In this document: positions 48,001-53,754 of the stretch, in pieces
Numbering within the stretch: position 1 is the stretch's first letter
Layout: the number at the start of each line of letters is the position of its first letter
Origin: Dromiciops gliroides
Lineage: Eukaryota > Chordata > Mammalia > Microbiotheria > Microbiotheriidae
Assembly: GCF_019393635.1 (NCBI RefSeq)
Contig: NC_057866.1
Span: 11,976,223 to 12,040,222 of the forward strand
DNA length: 64,000 bases
Direction: 5' to 3'
The notes under the pieces: generated by a model
Seen by the model: only the letters and a program-made list of their open reading frames with translations
What the model was told of the DNA's origin: nothing
Database searches by the model: none
Translations under genes and position numbers: made by a program

Positions 48001-49076
48001 TTGTATCTGAAAGTAACATTTTCTATCCAGTTCTGATCTTTTCATCAGGAATGCTTGAAAGTCCTCTTTTCATTGACTATTCATTTCCCCCATACCCACC
48101 CCCTGAAAGATTATACTCAGTTTTACTGGGAAGATGATTCTTGTAATCCTAGCTCCTTTGCTCTCCAGAATAACATATTCTAAGTACTCTGATCCTTTGC
48201 TAAATCTTGAGTTATCCTGACTGTAGGAACCTGTGCTTGGAGCATAAAGAATATCTCCAGGATAACTCTCTCTGCCTTGTTGATATGGTATTATCAGCAG
48301 GGCTTAATCCATGGATCCCTCACTCATTTTTTGTTTGTTTGTTTTGTTTTGGGGTGGGTTTTTTTTGGTGAGGCAATTGGGGTTAAGTGAATTGCCTAGG
48401 GTCACACAGCTAGTAAATGTCAAGTGTCTGAGGCCAGATTTGAACTCAGGACCTCCTGAATCCAGGGCTGGTGCTCTATCACACTGTGCCACCTAGCTGC
48501 CCCTCCTCACCCATTTTTATCACAAAGGGAGCTGTGAGCTAGAGGGATGTCAGAGGAAAGAAATCTAATTCTGTCATTCACCAAGAGAATCAAGTTTTAA
48601 ATCAGTGTTACCTCTTCAAAAGGAAAATGAAATCTTCCTGGTATGGCAGTGGGGCAGCAGGAAGGACCTCTTACCTCAGTCACAATGGAAGAAGTGATGA
48701 TGCTTTGGTCATAGGTCCAGCCATCCACACATGGCTGCATCTCCAGCTGGCTCAGGTTTTGTCCTGTGACATTTACAAGCAAGGGCTGCCCCTGTGGCCA
48801 GAAGAATCGGCAACACTTCTCTAGTTTCCCATTGGAGTCCAGGGGGATGGAAAGCTTTAGTAGGGAACTAAAATTAAGATTCCCACTGACATTGAGCAAA
48901 GCCGAGGTATTGTCAAGCAAGGGAGTCCAGCACCTGTGCTCAGGTACAAAGGCAGTGAAGTTCTCTAGCAGATAATGGCAACCTACAAATACGTAACTTA
49001 TACCAAAATAAAAGACCTGAAGGATTTGGAATCTTCCCTTCTCTCCAACTACAGGTAGGAGATCTTCAAAAGCCAT
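12695..49076 (-). CDS. SLC22A12-like: SLC22A organic anion/urate transporter, OAT4/URAT1-like, 10 exons, intact
   Basis: A multi-exon MFS transporter of 550 residues. Exons in order: 49076-48675, 45375-45272, 44512-44358, 44261-44093, 37277-37160, 34023-33908, 22161-21947, 19133-19031, 13584-13381, 12761-12695. Visible hallmarks are MAFEDLL at the N-terminus, a large first extracellular loop with six N-X-S/T sites (N39, 56, 62, 68, 102, 107) and CVDGW, GYLSDRFGRK after TM2, [11 protein letters not shown] (277-287), LPETR (511-515) and DTIQDLE. It ends in T-H-F, a PDZ-ligand tail like those of URAT1 and OAT4, which bind PDZK1/NHERF scaffolds. Family members exchange urate and other organic anions at the plasma membrane, chiefly in kidney. 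Identity as SLC22A11 versus SLC22A12 is not settled; the exon-4 and exon-7 wording leans to SLC22A12. The substrate is inferred from the family. Confidence 0.92.
12825..12908 (-). repeat. MIR fragment
   Basis: catttatgaagcacccactg and gtgccaggcacc are the antisense 3' end of MIR. Confidence 0.7.
12978..12999 (-). promoter_or_regulatory. CTCF-like motif in intron 9
   Basis: The minus strand reads TTGCCACCAGGGGGCGACT, an excellent match to the consensus CTCF core (CCACCAGGGGGCG). It lies between exons 9 and 10. Confidence 0.6.
13140..13262 (+). repeat. L2 3'-end fragment
   Basis: tagaatgtaagctcctttgg ... tgcttagaacaaagg follows the L2 3' consensus order. A MIR piece (antisense) follows at 13290-13372. 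Confidence 0.65.
13381..13584 (-). CDS. SLC22A12-like: SLC22A exon 9 (codons 461-529)
   Basis: 204 bp. Acceptor cctgacag|GAACATG, donor ATATGG|gtgagtac. It encodes the last two helices and [19 protein letters not shown]. If the intron is retained, the next codon is TGA, giving a protein ending EYG. Confidence 0.95.
13880..14335 (+). mobile_element. L1 3' end (sense)
   Basis: ORF2 tail and 3' UTR (ggaaatgaggagcaggatg, tgagcagaaccaggagaac, gaacacagactgaagcagg), ending at a poly-A tail that has become a microsatellite. 13640-13870 upstream is unassigned intron. Confidence 0.85.
14336..14470. repeat. Compound microsatellite (AATG)n-(GATA)n on an L1 tail
   Basis: aacaaacaaacg, then aatg repeats, then about 18 perfect gata units (14393-14464). 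It grew from the L1 poly-A tail. Confidence 0.95.
14471..15375. other. Intron 8, unassigned
   Basis: No exon or confident repeat recognised. AT-rich with short poly-A/T runs. Confidence 0.5.
15376..15567 (+). repeat. WSINE1-type SINE with partial 5' duplicate
   Basis: A 20-bp SINE head (ggcagctagatggcgcag) at 15377 is followed at about 15401 by a full copy ending in caaacaaacaaac-type A-rich tail. Confidence 0.88.
15736..15892 (+). repeat. WSINE1-type SINE
   Basis: Full copy. The target duplication aaaaagactaagctc is seen at about 15730 and at 15888. Confidence 0.93.
16100..17445 (-). mobile_element. CR1/L3 LINE (antisense)
   Basis: Order of CR1/L3 3' region in antisense: ggacagaacctcagtggtca, ttgtccagcatctgttcaaa, gaaatttttcctgac, then tcaagagctttgttaaaatc. 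It is old and diverged, with several internal gaps. Confidence 0.75.
17487..17645 (+). repeat. WSINE1-type SINE
   Basis: Full copy with an extended G head (17478-17487). The duplication aaaatgctataat is on both sides. Confidence 0.92.
17895..18115 (-). repeat. MIR
   Basis: Nearly full-length antisense MIR/CORE-SINE: ccattttacagatgagga, cagggtcacacagctagtc. Confidence 0.8.
18330..18480 (-). repeat. WSINE1-type SINE
   Basis: Antisense copy. The 16-bp duplication tgctagttcactttgt flanks it (18304 and 18479). Confidence 0.94.
18481..19030. other. Intron 8, unassigned
   Basis: No repeat or exon recognised. Confidence 0.5.
19031..19133 (-). CDS. SLC22A12-like: SLC22A exon 8 (codons 427-461)
   Basis: 103 bp. 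Acceptor ttatag|GAATTTTG, donor GTCAG|gtaggata. It encodes a membrane helix followed by [11 protein letters not shown], the conserved family motif. From memory the family length is about 109 bp, so the exon start is slightly short. Confidence 0.92.
19355..19625 (+). repeat. MIR (sense)
   Basis: gagttcaaatcctgcctt ... ctcagtttcctcatatataa ... gagttgttgtgaggaacaaa. Confidence 0.8.
19780..20005. repeat. (ATCC/ATCT)n degenerate microsatellite
   Basis: Interrupted catc, atcc and atct repeats with tcaatcaatc patches over about 225 bp. Confidence 0.9.
20105..20295 (+). repeat. MIR/THER-like tRNA SINE
   Basis: gtggcacagcagaaaaattg, gagttcaaatttcac, tggacctcagttttctcat, then ccccttccagccctac. Old. 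Confidence 0.6.
20526..20755 (-). repeat. tRNA-RTE (BovB-tailed, Mar1/RTESINE-like) SINE
   Basis: gtgtctgactcttcatgacc and ggtttgccattttcttctcc form an RTE/BovB-like 3' end joined to a tRNA-related body, antisense. Confidence 0.75.
20756..21040 (+). repeat. Composite tRNA SINE with 'guided' tail
   Basis: A tRNA-like head is followed by a distinct tail (gggccatctccagttgccct, ggcccagatggctg, cctcttagagaatgaagg) shared with 34068-34402, 36173-36483 and 46198-46508. It is a separate SINE family from WSINE1. I cannot give the Repbase name with certainty. Confidence 0.7.
21598..21865 (-). repeat. MIR
   Basis: Full antisense MIR: catgtgccaggcactgggct, ttcacagatgaggaaa, cctagctgcc. An older fragment of the same flavour lies at 21100-21220. 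Confidence 0.8.
21947..22161 (-). CDS. SLC22A12-like: SLC22A exon 7 (codons 355-427)
   Basis: 215 bp. Acceptor tgctgcag|TTTCACATC, donor CCTCAAG|gtaagaga. It encodes [18 protein letters not shown] and TM7-TM8/9, including [18 protein letters not shown]. Confidence 0.95.
22790..22961 (+). repeat. (GGAA)n microsatellite
   Basis: About 40 mostly perfect ggaa units. The spurious coding frames here are simple repeats. Confidence 0.98.
22962..23030 (+). repeat. (GGGA)n microsatellite, G-quadruplex prone
   Basis: Seventeen consecutive ggga units adjoining the ggaa block. Confidence 0.97.
23070..23226 (+). repeat. WSINE1-type SINE
   Basis: Full copy with the imperfect duplication gaatccgttgg / gaattcattgg. 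Confidence 0.92.
23993..24496 (-). mobile_element. Solo LTR of an ERV
   Basis: 504 bp from TGTGAT to ATCACA, inverted-repeat ends, inserted in an L1. The 4-bp duplication gttc (23989-23992 and 24497-24500) restores the L1 reading 'cagttctctata'. AATAAA on the minus strand (about 24065-24070) sets its orientation. The 4-bp duplication suggests class I. It is not the same LTR as ERV-B. Confidence 0.8.
25610..26245. other. Intron 6, unassigned
   Basis: Apart from a short (TA)n tract at 25593-25620, no repeat or exon recognised. Confidence 0.5.
26260..26410 (+). repeat. WSINE1-type SINE (first of a same-site pair)
   Basis: Full copy flanked by aatggatcccttag (26246-26259 and 26411-26424). Confidence 0.95.
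26425..26572 (+). repeat. WSINE1-type SINE (second of a same-site pair)
   Basis: Older-looking copy (gtagctaggtaacccagg). Flanked by the same target word at 26411-26424 and, with one change, 26573-26586. Confidence 0.95.
26855..26985 (+). repeat. WSINE1-type SINE
   Basis: The duplication aaaaaatcaatacaca stands before it and after the following microsatellite (27064-27079). Confidence 0.93.
26986..27056 (+). repeat. (GAAA)n microsatellite from a SINE tail
   Basis: About 17 gaaa units. It sits inside the SINE's target duplication, so it arose from the SINE poly-A tail. Confidence 0.95.
27225..28440 (+). mobile_element. L1, internally deleted (sense)
   Basis: 27240-27330 matches the ORF2 N-terminal endonuclease start (NMNGLNN-like). 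The text then jumps to the ORF2 C-terminus. Frames at 27489-27890 ([29 protein letters not shown]) and 27894-28205 ([25 protein letters not shown]) are the C-terminal region, followed by 3' UTR. Dead copy with several stops. Confidence 0.85.
28513..28657 (+). repeat. WSINE1-type SINE
   Basis: Full copy inserted in L1 sequence, with a 14-A tail. Confidence 0.92.
28658..29590 (+). mobile_element. L1 ORF2 endonuclease-region fragment (sense)
   Basis: Continues the L1 that begins at about 28440 (ttgcaagaaacacat resembles the LQETH motif). Poorly conserved and interrupted by the SINE at 29304-29465. Confidence 0.6.
29304..29465 (+). repeat. WSINE1-type SINE
   Basis: Full copy, duplication aaagaaaatgat on both sides. 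Confidence 0.92.
29606..29750 (-). repeat. WSINE1-type SINE
   Basis: Antisense copy, duplication taaatatgatttttt on both sides. Confidence 0.92.
30128..30283 (+). repeat. WSINE1-type SINE
   Basis: Copy lacking about 8 bp after the B box, duplication aaagatgaatcaa on both sides. Confidence 0.92.
30300..31060. other. Intron 6, unassigned
   Basis: No exon or confident repeat recognised. Confidence 0.5.
31070..31660 (+). mobile_element. L1 3' end (sense)
   Basis: gggatgcccatcaattgggg, tgagcagaaccaagagaac, then a 3' UTR ending in an A-rich tail at 31625-31660. Confidence 0.85.
31661..32355. other. Intron 6, unassigned
   Basis: Nothing recognised beyond short open frames without known domains. 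Confidence 0.5.
32356..32630 (+). repeat. MIR (sense)
   Basis: ctggagtcaggaagccctga, gactttggacaagtcactta, cacctatctcaaagggttgt. Confidence 0.8.
32880..33285 (+). mobile_element. CR1/L3 LINE 3' region (sense)
   Basis: catttggagaagagaagtct, acatgagcgctgccttcaag, then gcagaactaggagc and ctggtggaagtttcaaag, the CR1/L3 order. Confidence 0.75.
33335..33600 (-). repeat. tRNA-RTE (BovB-tailed) SINE
   Basis: Same family as 20526-20755: tgtatctgacttttcataat and ggaaaggtttcccatttcct. Confidence 0.75.
33647..33790 (+). repeat. WSINE1-type SINE
   Basis: Full copy, 17-bp duplication aaaatactgcagctcag, only about 120 bp from exon 6. Confidence 0.94.
33908..34023 (-). CDS. SLC22A12-like: SLC22A exon 6 (codons 317-355)
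   Basis: Too short to stand out as a separate ORF. The minus strand reads [16 protein letters not shown] ... [15 protein letters not shown] between cccaaaag| and GG|gtaggttc. Exactly 116 bp and phase-compatible on both sides. It encodes the central cytoplasmic loop up to TM7. Confidence 0.9.
34068..34402 (-). repeat. Composite tRNA SINE, second family
   Basis: tccttcattctcaaagagga to the tRNA-like end at about 34400. It begins 45 bp from the acceptor of exon 6. Confidence 0.75.
34403..35135. other. Intron 5, unassigned; 75-codon open frame at 34496-34723
   Basis: The plus-strand frame [20 protein letters not shown]... looks protein-like, with many P, Y and H in a plausible mix, and could be a retrocopy piece. 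I do not recognise it and see no poly-A tail or target duplication. Confidence 0.3.
35140..35310 (+). repeat. MIR fragment
   Basis: ctgactctggagccagaata, tgcagcaagtcacc, cctcagtttgctcac. Confidence 0.65.
35645..35805 (+). repeat. WSINE1-type SINE
   Basis: Full copy, duplication catttgctataaaaatt on both sides. Confidence 0.94.
36173..36483 (+). repeat. Composite tRNA SINE, second family
   Basis: tRNA-like head followed by agggccatctccagtcatcc and tcatggtcctcttcatgaac. Confidence 0.75.
36741..36783 (+). repeat. Severely 5'-truncated WSINE1-type SINE
   Basis: Only the last 25 bp (cacttaaccctcattgcccc) and an A-rich tail. The duplication acaggaggg / gcaggagggg surrounds it. Confidence 0.75.
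37160..37277 (-). CDS. SLC22A12-like: SLC22A exon 5 (codons 277-316)
   Basis: 118 bp. Acceptor aattag|GTGGTTGCC, donor GTGGAG|gtgagagg. It encodes [18 protein letters not shown] and the start of the central cytoplasmic loop. The acceptor has a weak pyrimidine tract. From memory this exon is about two codons shorter than in human OATs. Confidence 0.93.
37626..37788 (+). repeat. WSINE1-type SINE
   Basis: Full copy. The target word aaatcaccctttca occurs on both sides. Confidence 0.94.
37805..37962 (-). repeat. WSINE1-type SINE, opposite orientation at the same target
   Basis: Antisense copy flanked by caccctttcatttctt, overlapping the target word of the preceding SINE. Confidence 0.94.
37963..39035. 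other. Intron 4, unassigned
   Basis: No exon or confident repeat recognised. Confidence 0.5.
39040..39410 (-). pseudogene. NCBP2P: Processed pseudogene of NCBP2 (nuclear cap-binding protein 2)
   Basis: The minus-strand frame at 39386-39102 reads [33 protein letters not shown]: the RNP2/RRM start of the 20-kDa cap-binding protein, as I recall it (KKSCTLYVGNLSFYTTEEQI). Sequence continues on both sides without introns (the C-terminal GYGKL-like end lies about 39040-39110). Middle residues are missing or altered, including the RNP1 GFCFVEY block. It is a dead, 5'-truncated retrocopy inside intron 4, on the same strand as the transporter. Confidence 0.8.
40257..40324 (+). repeat. WSINE1-type SINE, 5' half only
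   Basis: ggcagctaggtagtgcag ... gagttcaaatctgg, then directly EEF1A1 sequence. Confidence 0.85.
40325..42005 (+). pseudogene. EEF1A1P: Processed pseudogene of EEF1A1 (translation elongation factor 1-alpha)
   Basis: Intronless. Begins at the GIDK region (about codon 37 of EEF1A1), then [78 protein letters not shown]-like and [16 protein letters not shown], followed by the EEF1A1 3' UTR (ttttaagttattagctttta, ggaaacaacttgaccaaaaa). There are many stops and frame breaks and it is certainly non-functional. A SINE (41607-41757) interrupts its end. Opposite strand to the transporter, in intron 4. Confidence 0.95.
41607..41757 (-). repeat. WSINE1-type SINE inside EEF1A1 pseudogene
   Basis: Antisense copy, with ccccagtctt / ccccggtctt flanking. 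It dates to after the pseudogene. Confidence 0.92.
42050..43070. other. Intron 4, unassigned
   Basis: No exon or confident repeat recognised. 43075-43220 is an old mammalian-wide repeat piece (caatgtgccaggccctgtgc, aagagctcacattctaatgg). Confidence 0.5.
43345..43612 (-). repeat. tRNA-RTE (BovB-tailed) SINE
   Basis: taaggtctgactcttcatga, gcttggcaaagatacagg, gcgacttgcctagggtcata. A MIR piece follows (43613-43760). Confidence 0.75.
44093..44261 (-). CDS. SLC22A12-like: SLC22A exon 4 (codons 221-277)
   Basis: 169 bp, only 96 bp after exon 3. Acceptor tttcag|TCTCAG, donor GCTTG|gtaagtg. It encodes [11 protein letters not shown], then TM5, [12 protein letters not shown] and TM6. Confidence 0.95.
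44358..44512 (-). CDS. SLC22A12-like: SLC22A exon 3 (codons 169-221)
   Basis: 155 bp. Acceptor atgtag|GTTTGGACG, donor TCCCTTG|gtaagtc. It encodes [11 protein letters not shown] and two membrane helices (TM3 and TM4), including [19 protein letters not shown]. Confidence 0.95.
44575..44930 (+). repeat. L2 LINE 3' end
   Basis: ccctggaatatcttcccct, gtttcagctaaaattccccc, tgtgagctccttgaaggcgg, agcacagttcctggcagatg. In intron 2. Confidence 0.85.
45060..45235 (+). repeat. MIR (sense)
   Basis: gtgtgaccttgggcaaatct, cctggttttctcctttgtca. Confidence 0.75.
45272..45375 (-). CDS. SLC22A12-like: SLC22A exon 2 (codons 135-169)
   Basis: Acceptor ctttcag|TGGGACCTGG, donor GACAG|gtgagttt. The 104 bp encode [13 protein letters not shown], then TM2, then GYLSDR. 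Confidence 0.95.
45390..46025. other. Intron 1, unassigned
   Basis: Nothing recognised apart from a 17-A run near 45810. Confidence 0.5.
46030..48290 (-). mobile_element. L1 (antisense), 3' end plus probable 5' region
   Basis: 46030-47370 is a clear L1 3' UTR and ORF2 tail in antisense, interrupted by a SINE (46198-46508). 47370-48290 (ggaagatgattcttgtaatc) looks like the marsupial L1 5' region in antisense; that part is less certain. Confidence 0.7.
46198..46508 (-). repeat. Composite tRNA SINE, second family
   Basis: ttgtccttcattctcaaaga to the tRNA-like end ccactgtgccacctaga. Confidence 0.75.
48335..48505 (-). repeat. WSINE1-type SINE
   Basis: Antisense copy about 170 bp downstream of exon 1. 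The duplication cctcactcattttt / cctcacccattttt. Confidence 0.93.
48675..49076 (-). CDS. SLC22A12-like: SLC22A exon 1 (codons 1-134)
   Basis: ATG at 49076, with G at +4. It encodes TM1 (about 17-37) and the whole glycosylated loop. Donor ACTGAG|gtaagagg, phase 0. The 402-bp length and the IVTE|WDLVC junction are typical of OATs. Confidence 0.93.
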
Positions 49077-49298
49077 CGGGACTGGGATGTGAACTCTCAG
49101 AAGAGAATTTCTTCAGATACCTACTGAGTGAAGAAAATAGTCATTTGATTGCAACAAAACACAAGATGTATTTTTTTAAGATCATTGTGGATACCTCCCC
49201 CAAAACATTTGTCCTCACTTTGATGGAGCTGTGTAGACAGGCAGTGTTCTTAGTCTTAGTATCAAGCTGGAAGGATACACCAACACTAACCTTGGGCA

Positions 49299-49306
49299 CT
49301 TAAATA
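49299..49306 (-). promoter_or_regulatory. TATA-like box of the SLC22A gene
   Basis: The minus strand reads TATTTAAG about 225 bp upstream of the ATG. A transcription start near 49270 would give a 5' UTR of about 200 bases. Inferred. Confidence 0.35.
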
Positions 49307-49433
49307 CCCATTCTGTGGGAGTACTTTCACCCAGATAATCCCTAGTAAAGCTCCACCCTGAACATGGAGTCCAAGGTAATGACAGGATGACCTGTAAAAA
49401 GAGATCCAGCTACTTCCTTGAAAGTGAAATGTT

Positions 49434-49437
49434 AAAA

Positions 49438-49525
<88 letters not shown>

Positions 49526-49530
49526 AAAGG
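49434..49530 (+). repeat. (GAAA)n microsatellite in the SLC22A upstream region
   Basis: About 24 gaaa units some 360 bp upstream of the start codon. Confidence 0.97.
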
Positions 49531-49635
49531 TAAAAAAAGAAAAAGAAAATTAAATGTTTTCACTCTAAGCTAGAGACAAAATAGTGCCAGTTTTCTGGGT
49601 TAAGCACAACAAAGATAAATTTATAGACTGGACTA

Positions 49636-49648
49636 GTTAAAAATCAAC
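49636..49648 (-). promoter_or_regulatory. HNF1-like site
   Basis: gttaaaaatcaac matches 11 of 13 positions of the palindromic HNF1 consensus GTTAATNATTAAC. HNF1 drives many renal and hepatic SLC22A genes. The position (about 560 bp upstream) is plausible, but the match alone is weak. Confidence 0.3.
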
Positions 49649-49817
49649 TTCAGATTGAAGATGGGCAGCTTTGACATGGCTAAGTTAGTTGAGAGCCAGT
49701 GGAATATGCTCCAGGAAATACTGACTGATTCCTGGTGGTTCTGCCCCTTGGGCAGTGATAGGCAATGTGGTATCAAGATGCCTGGGTGAATAATAATAAT
49801 AATATTGTAATATGCCT

Positions 49818-49968
49818 GAAGGGGCAGCTAGGTGGTGCAGTGGATAAAGCACTGACCCTGGATCCAAGAGGACCTGAGTTCAAATTTGACCTTAGACACT
49901 TGACATTTACCAGCTGTGTGACCCTGGGCAAGTCATTTAACCCTCATTGCCCCACAAAAAAACAAACA
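49818..49968 (+). repeat. WSINE1-type SINE
   Basis: Full copy. aagatgcctggg is seen right of the tail and again at 49778, with an (AAT)n patch between that and the SINE. Confidence 0.9.
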
Positions 49969-49984
49969 AACAAAGAACAAAAAG

Positions 49985-50760
49985 ATGCCTGGGTGGAAGG
50001 TCAGGGCAGACTGTTTGAGTTTCCCCTCTGAGTTCCTAAACAGGAGAGTTCCAAAGGCCAACCTTGATTCCAGAGAACTAGATTCCCATTCCATGTTTTC
50101 TATAGAGATACAGGGGGCAGGGGGAACCTTGGGGTCAGAATGTTGCTTAGGGTTATCAGTCATGATTATTTTGTCAGTTTTGCTGAACGGTTTTTCTTTA
50201 TCATATGATTTGGGGCATGTTAGGATGTCTGTGGATAGACTGGCATCTTGAGGGGCAGTTGTGGGAAGAGATCTCCTTTCCTTGGGACTTCCCTCAGCCT
50301 GGGGCTTCCTCTCTGAGATGCCCTTAGAGCCAATCATTTCTGCTTGGGCTCACTTGAACTCACTCACTCTGGGACTTCTTATTCACTGAATGAACTTGGC
50401 TGCACCTCAGAAAGGAGCAGCTGGATCTACAGTTGGTTAAATCCCCCCTCATTGACCCCTTTGATATCATAGGTCCTGGTCTTTCCAAGACCAAGTGCCC
50501 TTCACTTAGGAGGCTGGGTTTGCCTCCATACATCAGGGCCCCTGATTCCTTTTTCTTGTTTTCTAAATTTGGAGCCTTGTGTCTAAACCTTTGAAGCCAT
50601 GGATTTACTACCACTGGTTCTTTCCTTGGATTTTTGTCTGTTGTGAAGTTATGAGGTTCTCAACTGCTAGTCTCCTTCATTTTAGCTGCTTATCTTGGCT
50701 AGTCCTAGGCCAATTCAGCTTTTTCATTTAAAGCCCTTTTGATAGGCTTACAAGAAATAT
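49985..50760. other. Unassigned upstream stretch
   Basis: Repeat-poor. A minus-strand frame (49933-50337) has no recognised domain. Confidence 0.45.
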
Positions 50761-50764
50761 TCTT

Positions 50765-51470
50765 TCATTTATTTTTTATAATAAACATTTTTATTTAAAG
50801 TTTTGAGTTCCAGATTCTATCCCTCCTTTCCTCCCTCCCCTCACCCTCCCTGAGGAAATAAGCAATCAGATATAGGTTATATATGTGCAATTATGTAAAA
50901 CATTATCATATTAGTCATTTTGTATAAGAAAACTTAAATAAGGGGGCAGCTAGGTGGCGCAGTGGTAAAGCACCGGCCCTGGATTCAGGAGTACCTGAGT
51001 TCAAATCCGGCCTCAGACACTTAACACTTACTAGCTGTGTGACCCTGGGCAAGTCACTTGACCCCAATTGCCTCACTAAAAAAAAAAAAAGAAAAGAAAG
51101 AAAGAAAGAAAACTTAAATAAAAGGCAAAATGAAAGAAAGTGAAAAATAGCCTGCTTCCATCTGTGTTCCATCAATATCAGCTCTTTCTTTGGAGGTGGA
51201 TACTGTGCTTCATCATTAGTCCTTTGGGATTGTCTTGGATCACTGTATTCCCGAGAATAGTTAAGTCATTCACAGTTCTTCATCAAACAATATTGCTGTC
51301 TCTGTGCATGATCTTCTCTTGGTTCTGCTCACCTCACTCTACATCAGTTCATACAAGTCTTTCCAGGCCTTTCTCAAATCATCCTCCTTGTCATTTCTTA
51401 GAGCACAATAATATTCCATCCCCATCATATACCACAGCTTGTTCAGCCTTTCCCCAATTAATATAATTCT
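50765..51470 (-). mobile_element. L1 3' end (antisense) with SINE
   Basis: gtttgagttccag, gcaatcagatataggtta, ttcatacaagtctttccagg. SINE inserted at 50941-51105. Confidence 0.85.
50941..51105 (+). repeat. WSINE1-type SINE
   Basis: Full copy. The duplication gaaaacttaaata on both sides lies within L1 sequence. Confidence 0.94.
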
Positions 51471-51514
51471 TTTTTAGTTGTCATTTAGTCAATAAGCATT
51501 TTAAAAATGCCTAC

Positions 51515-51665
51515 TCGGGGCAGCTAGGTGGCGCAGCGGATAAAGCACCAGCCCTGGATTCAGGAGGACCTGAGTTCAAATATGACCTCAGACACTTGAT
51601 ACTTACTAGCTGTGTGACCTTGGGCAAGTCACTTAACCCTCATTGCCCTAGCCAAAAAAAAAGTG
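51515..51665 (+). repeat. WSINE1-type SINE
   Basis: Full copy, with atgcctact / gtgcctact flanking. Confidence 0.92.
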
Positions 51666-51847
51666 CCTACTACAGGGCTAAGTACTGGAGATAGAAAAAG
51701 AGGCAAAAGACAGTCCCTGCTCTGAAGGAGCTCACAGTATAATGAGAGAGATGGCAGGCAAGCAAACAAATACATGCATACAAGCTCTATAGTGGAGAAA
51801 TAGTAAAGAATTAAAAGAGAGGGAAGCACTGGAATCAAGAGAGGTGG

Positions 51848-53510
51848 GAAATCTTTTTAACATTTTTTATTTGAGTTGCAAATTTTCTCCTTCCCTCCTT
51901 TCCTCCCCCTTAGCTCAGATGGCAAGCAATTTGAAATAGGTAATACATGTGCAATCATGCAAAACATATTTCCATATTGGTCATGCTGTTCAAGAAAACA
52001 CACACCGAAAATAAATAAATAAAAACACAAACACAAAATAAAGAGGGTGAAATATAGAGCTTCAATCTGCATTCAAACAGCATCAGTTCTTTCTGTGGAG
52101 GTGGGTAGCATTTTTCATCTTGAGTCCTCTGATCATGATATTATTGAGAATAACTGAGTAATTAACAGTTAATCATCATAGACTATTGCTGTTACTGTGT
52201 ACAGTGTTCTCCTGGTTCTGCTCACTTCACTCTGCCTCAGTTCATGTAAGTCTTTATAGGTTTTGTGAAAGCATCCTGTTCATCATTTCTTGTAGCACAA
52301 TAGTATTCCATCATTATCTTATACCACAGCTCATTCAGATATTCCTCAATTGATGAGAATCCCTTCACCTTCTCATTCTCTGCCCTCGCAAAAAGAACTG
52401 CTATAAATATTTTTATACATATGGGTCCTTTTTATTTTTTAAAAATCTCTTTGGGATACAGACTTATTAGTGCTATTACTGCGTTAAAGGGCATACACAG
52501 ATTTACAGTTCTTGGGCCATAGTTTTAAATTGCTCTCCAGAAGAGTTGGATCAGCTCCTGATTCCTCCAAGAGTACATTAGTGTCCCAGTTTTCCCCAAC
52601 ACTTATCATTTTCCTTTTTTGTCATATTAGCCAATGTGACAAGTGTGAAGTTGTTTTAATTCGCATTTCTCTAATCAATTGTGATTTAAATTACTTTGAT
52701 TGCTTTGATTTTTTCATCTAAAAACTACCTGTTTATATACTTTCACCATTAAGCAATTGGGGAATAACTTAGATTCTTATAAATTTTACTGTTTTCTATA
52801 TATTTAAGAAACAAAACCTTTGGCAGAAACACTTGCAGTAAAAAATCATTTTCTCAGGCTTTCTGCTTTCCTTCTTACCTTGGCTGCATTGGTTTCATTT
52901 GGGCAAACCCTTTTTAATTTAATATAATCCAAATCATCCATTTTACATGTTATAATGCTCTCTAACAATTTTTTATCATAAATTCTTTCCTTATCCAAAG
53001 ATCTTACCGGTTAATTATTCCAGGCTCCCCTAATTTGCTTATTGTATTACCCTTTTTGTCTAAATCATGTATCCATTTTAACCTTATCTTGCTAAACAAG
53101 GTGAGCTGTTGGTCTCTACCTACTTCTAGTCTTATACCTAGAACCATTGTCCATACCCTGGTTCTGCCAAACTGTTTTCCAGTAGATTTCTATGGTCATT
53201 TACTACTGTGTCTTGTGTGCCTAGTCTATTCCCATGATCCACCACTCTATTTCTTAGCCAGTATCAAATTATTTTGATGATTACCACTTTAAAATATAGC
53301 TTCAGATATAAGCTAGGTCACCTTCCTTCACATTTTGTTTTCCATTAAATCCCATGATATTCTTAACCTTTTGTTCTTCCAGGTGAATTTTGTGATGATT
53401 TTTCTAGGTCTATAAAATAATTTTTGGTAGTTTGATTGCAATGGCACTGAATAAATAATTTAGGTAAATTTTCATTCTTATTATATTGGTTTGGAAGCTA
53501 ATACATTTCC
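51848..53510 (-). mobile_element. L1 3' half (antisense)
   Basis: 3' UTR from 51848 through the ORF2 tail to about 53510. Uninterrupted but full of stops. Confidence 0.85.
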
Positions 53511-53754
53511 GAAAACTGGAAGCTATAGAGACAATTACCCATCAAGCACAGCAATGAACCCTTCAGAGAAAAGACCCAGTGAGCCCAGTTAGGAGGAACA
53601 GCCCCTCCCTGAAACATCCTGCCCAGAGAAGAACAGATATTTCAGATATCTCAGGAAGGACACAGGGTCCCCAAAGCTTCTGAGGTATGAGTTGCTCATG
53701 CACGTGTGTTCTCCTCTTACACAAGCTCCCTCTCTTTTTTTCATAGATGGTGCT

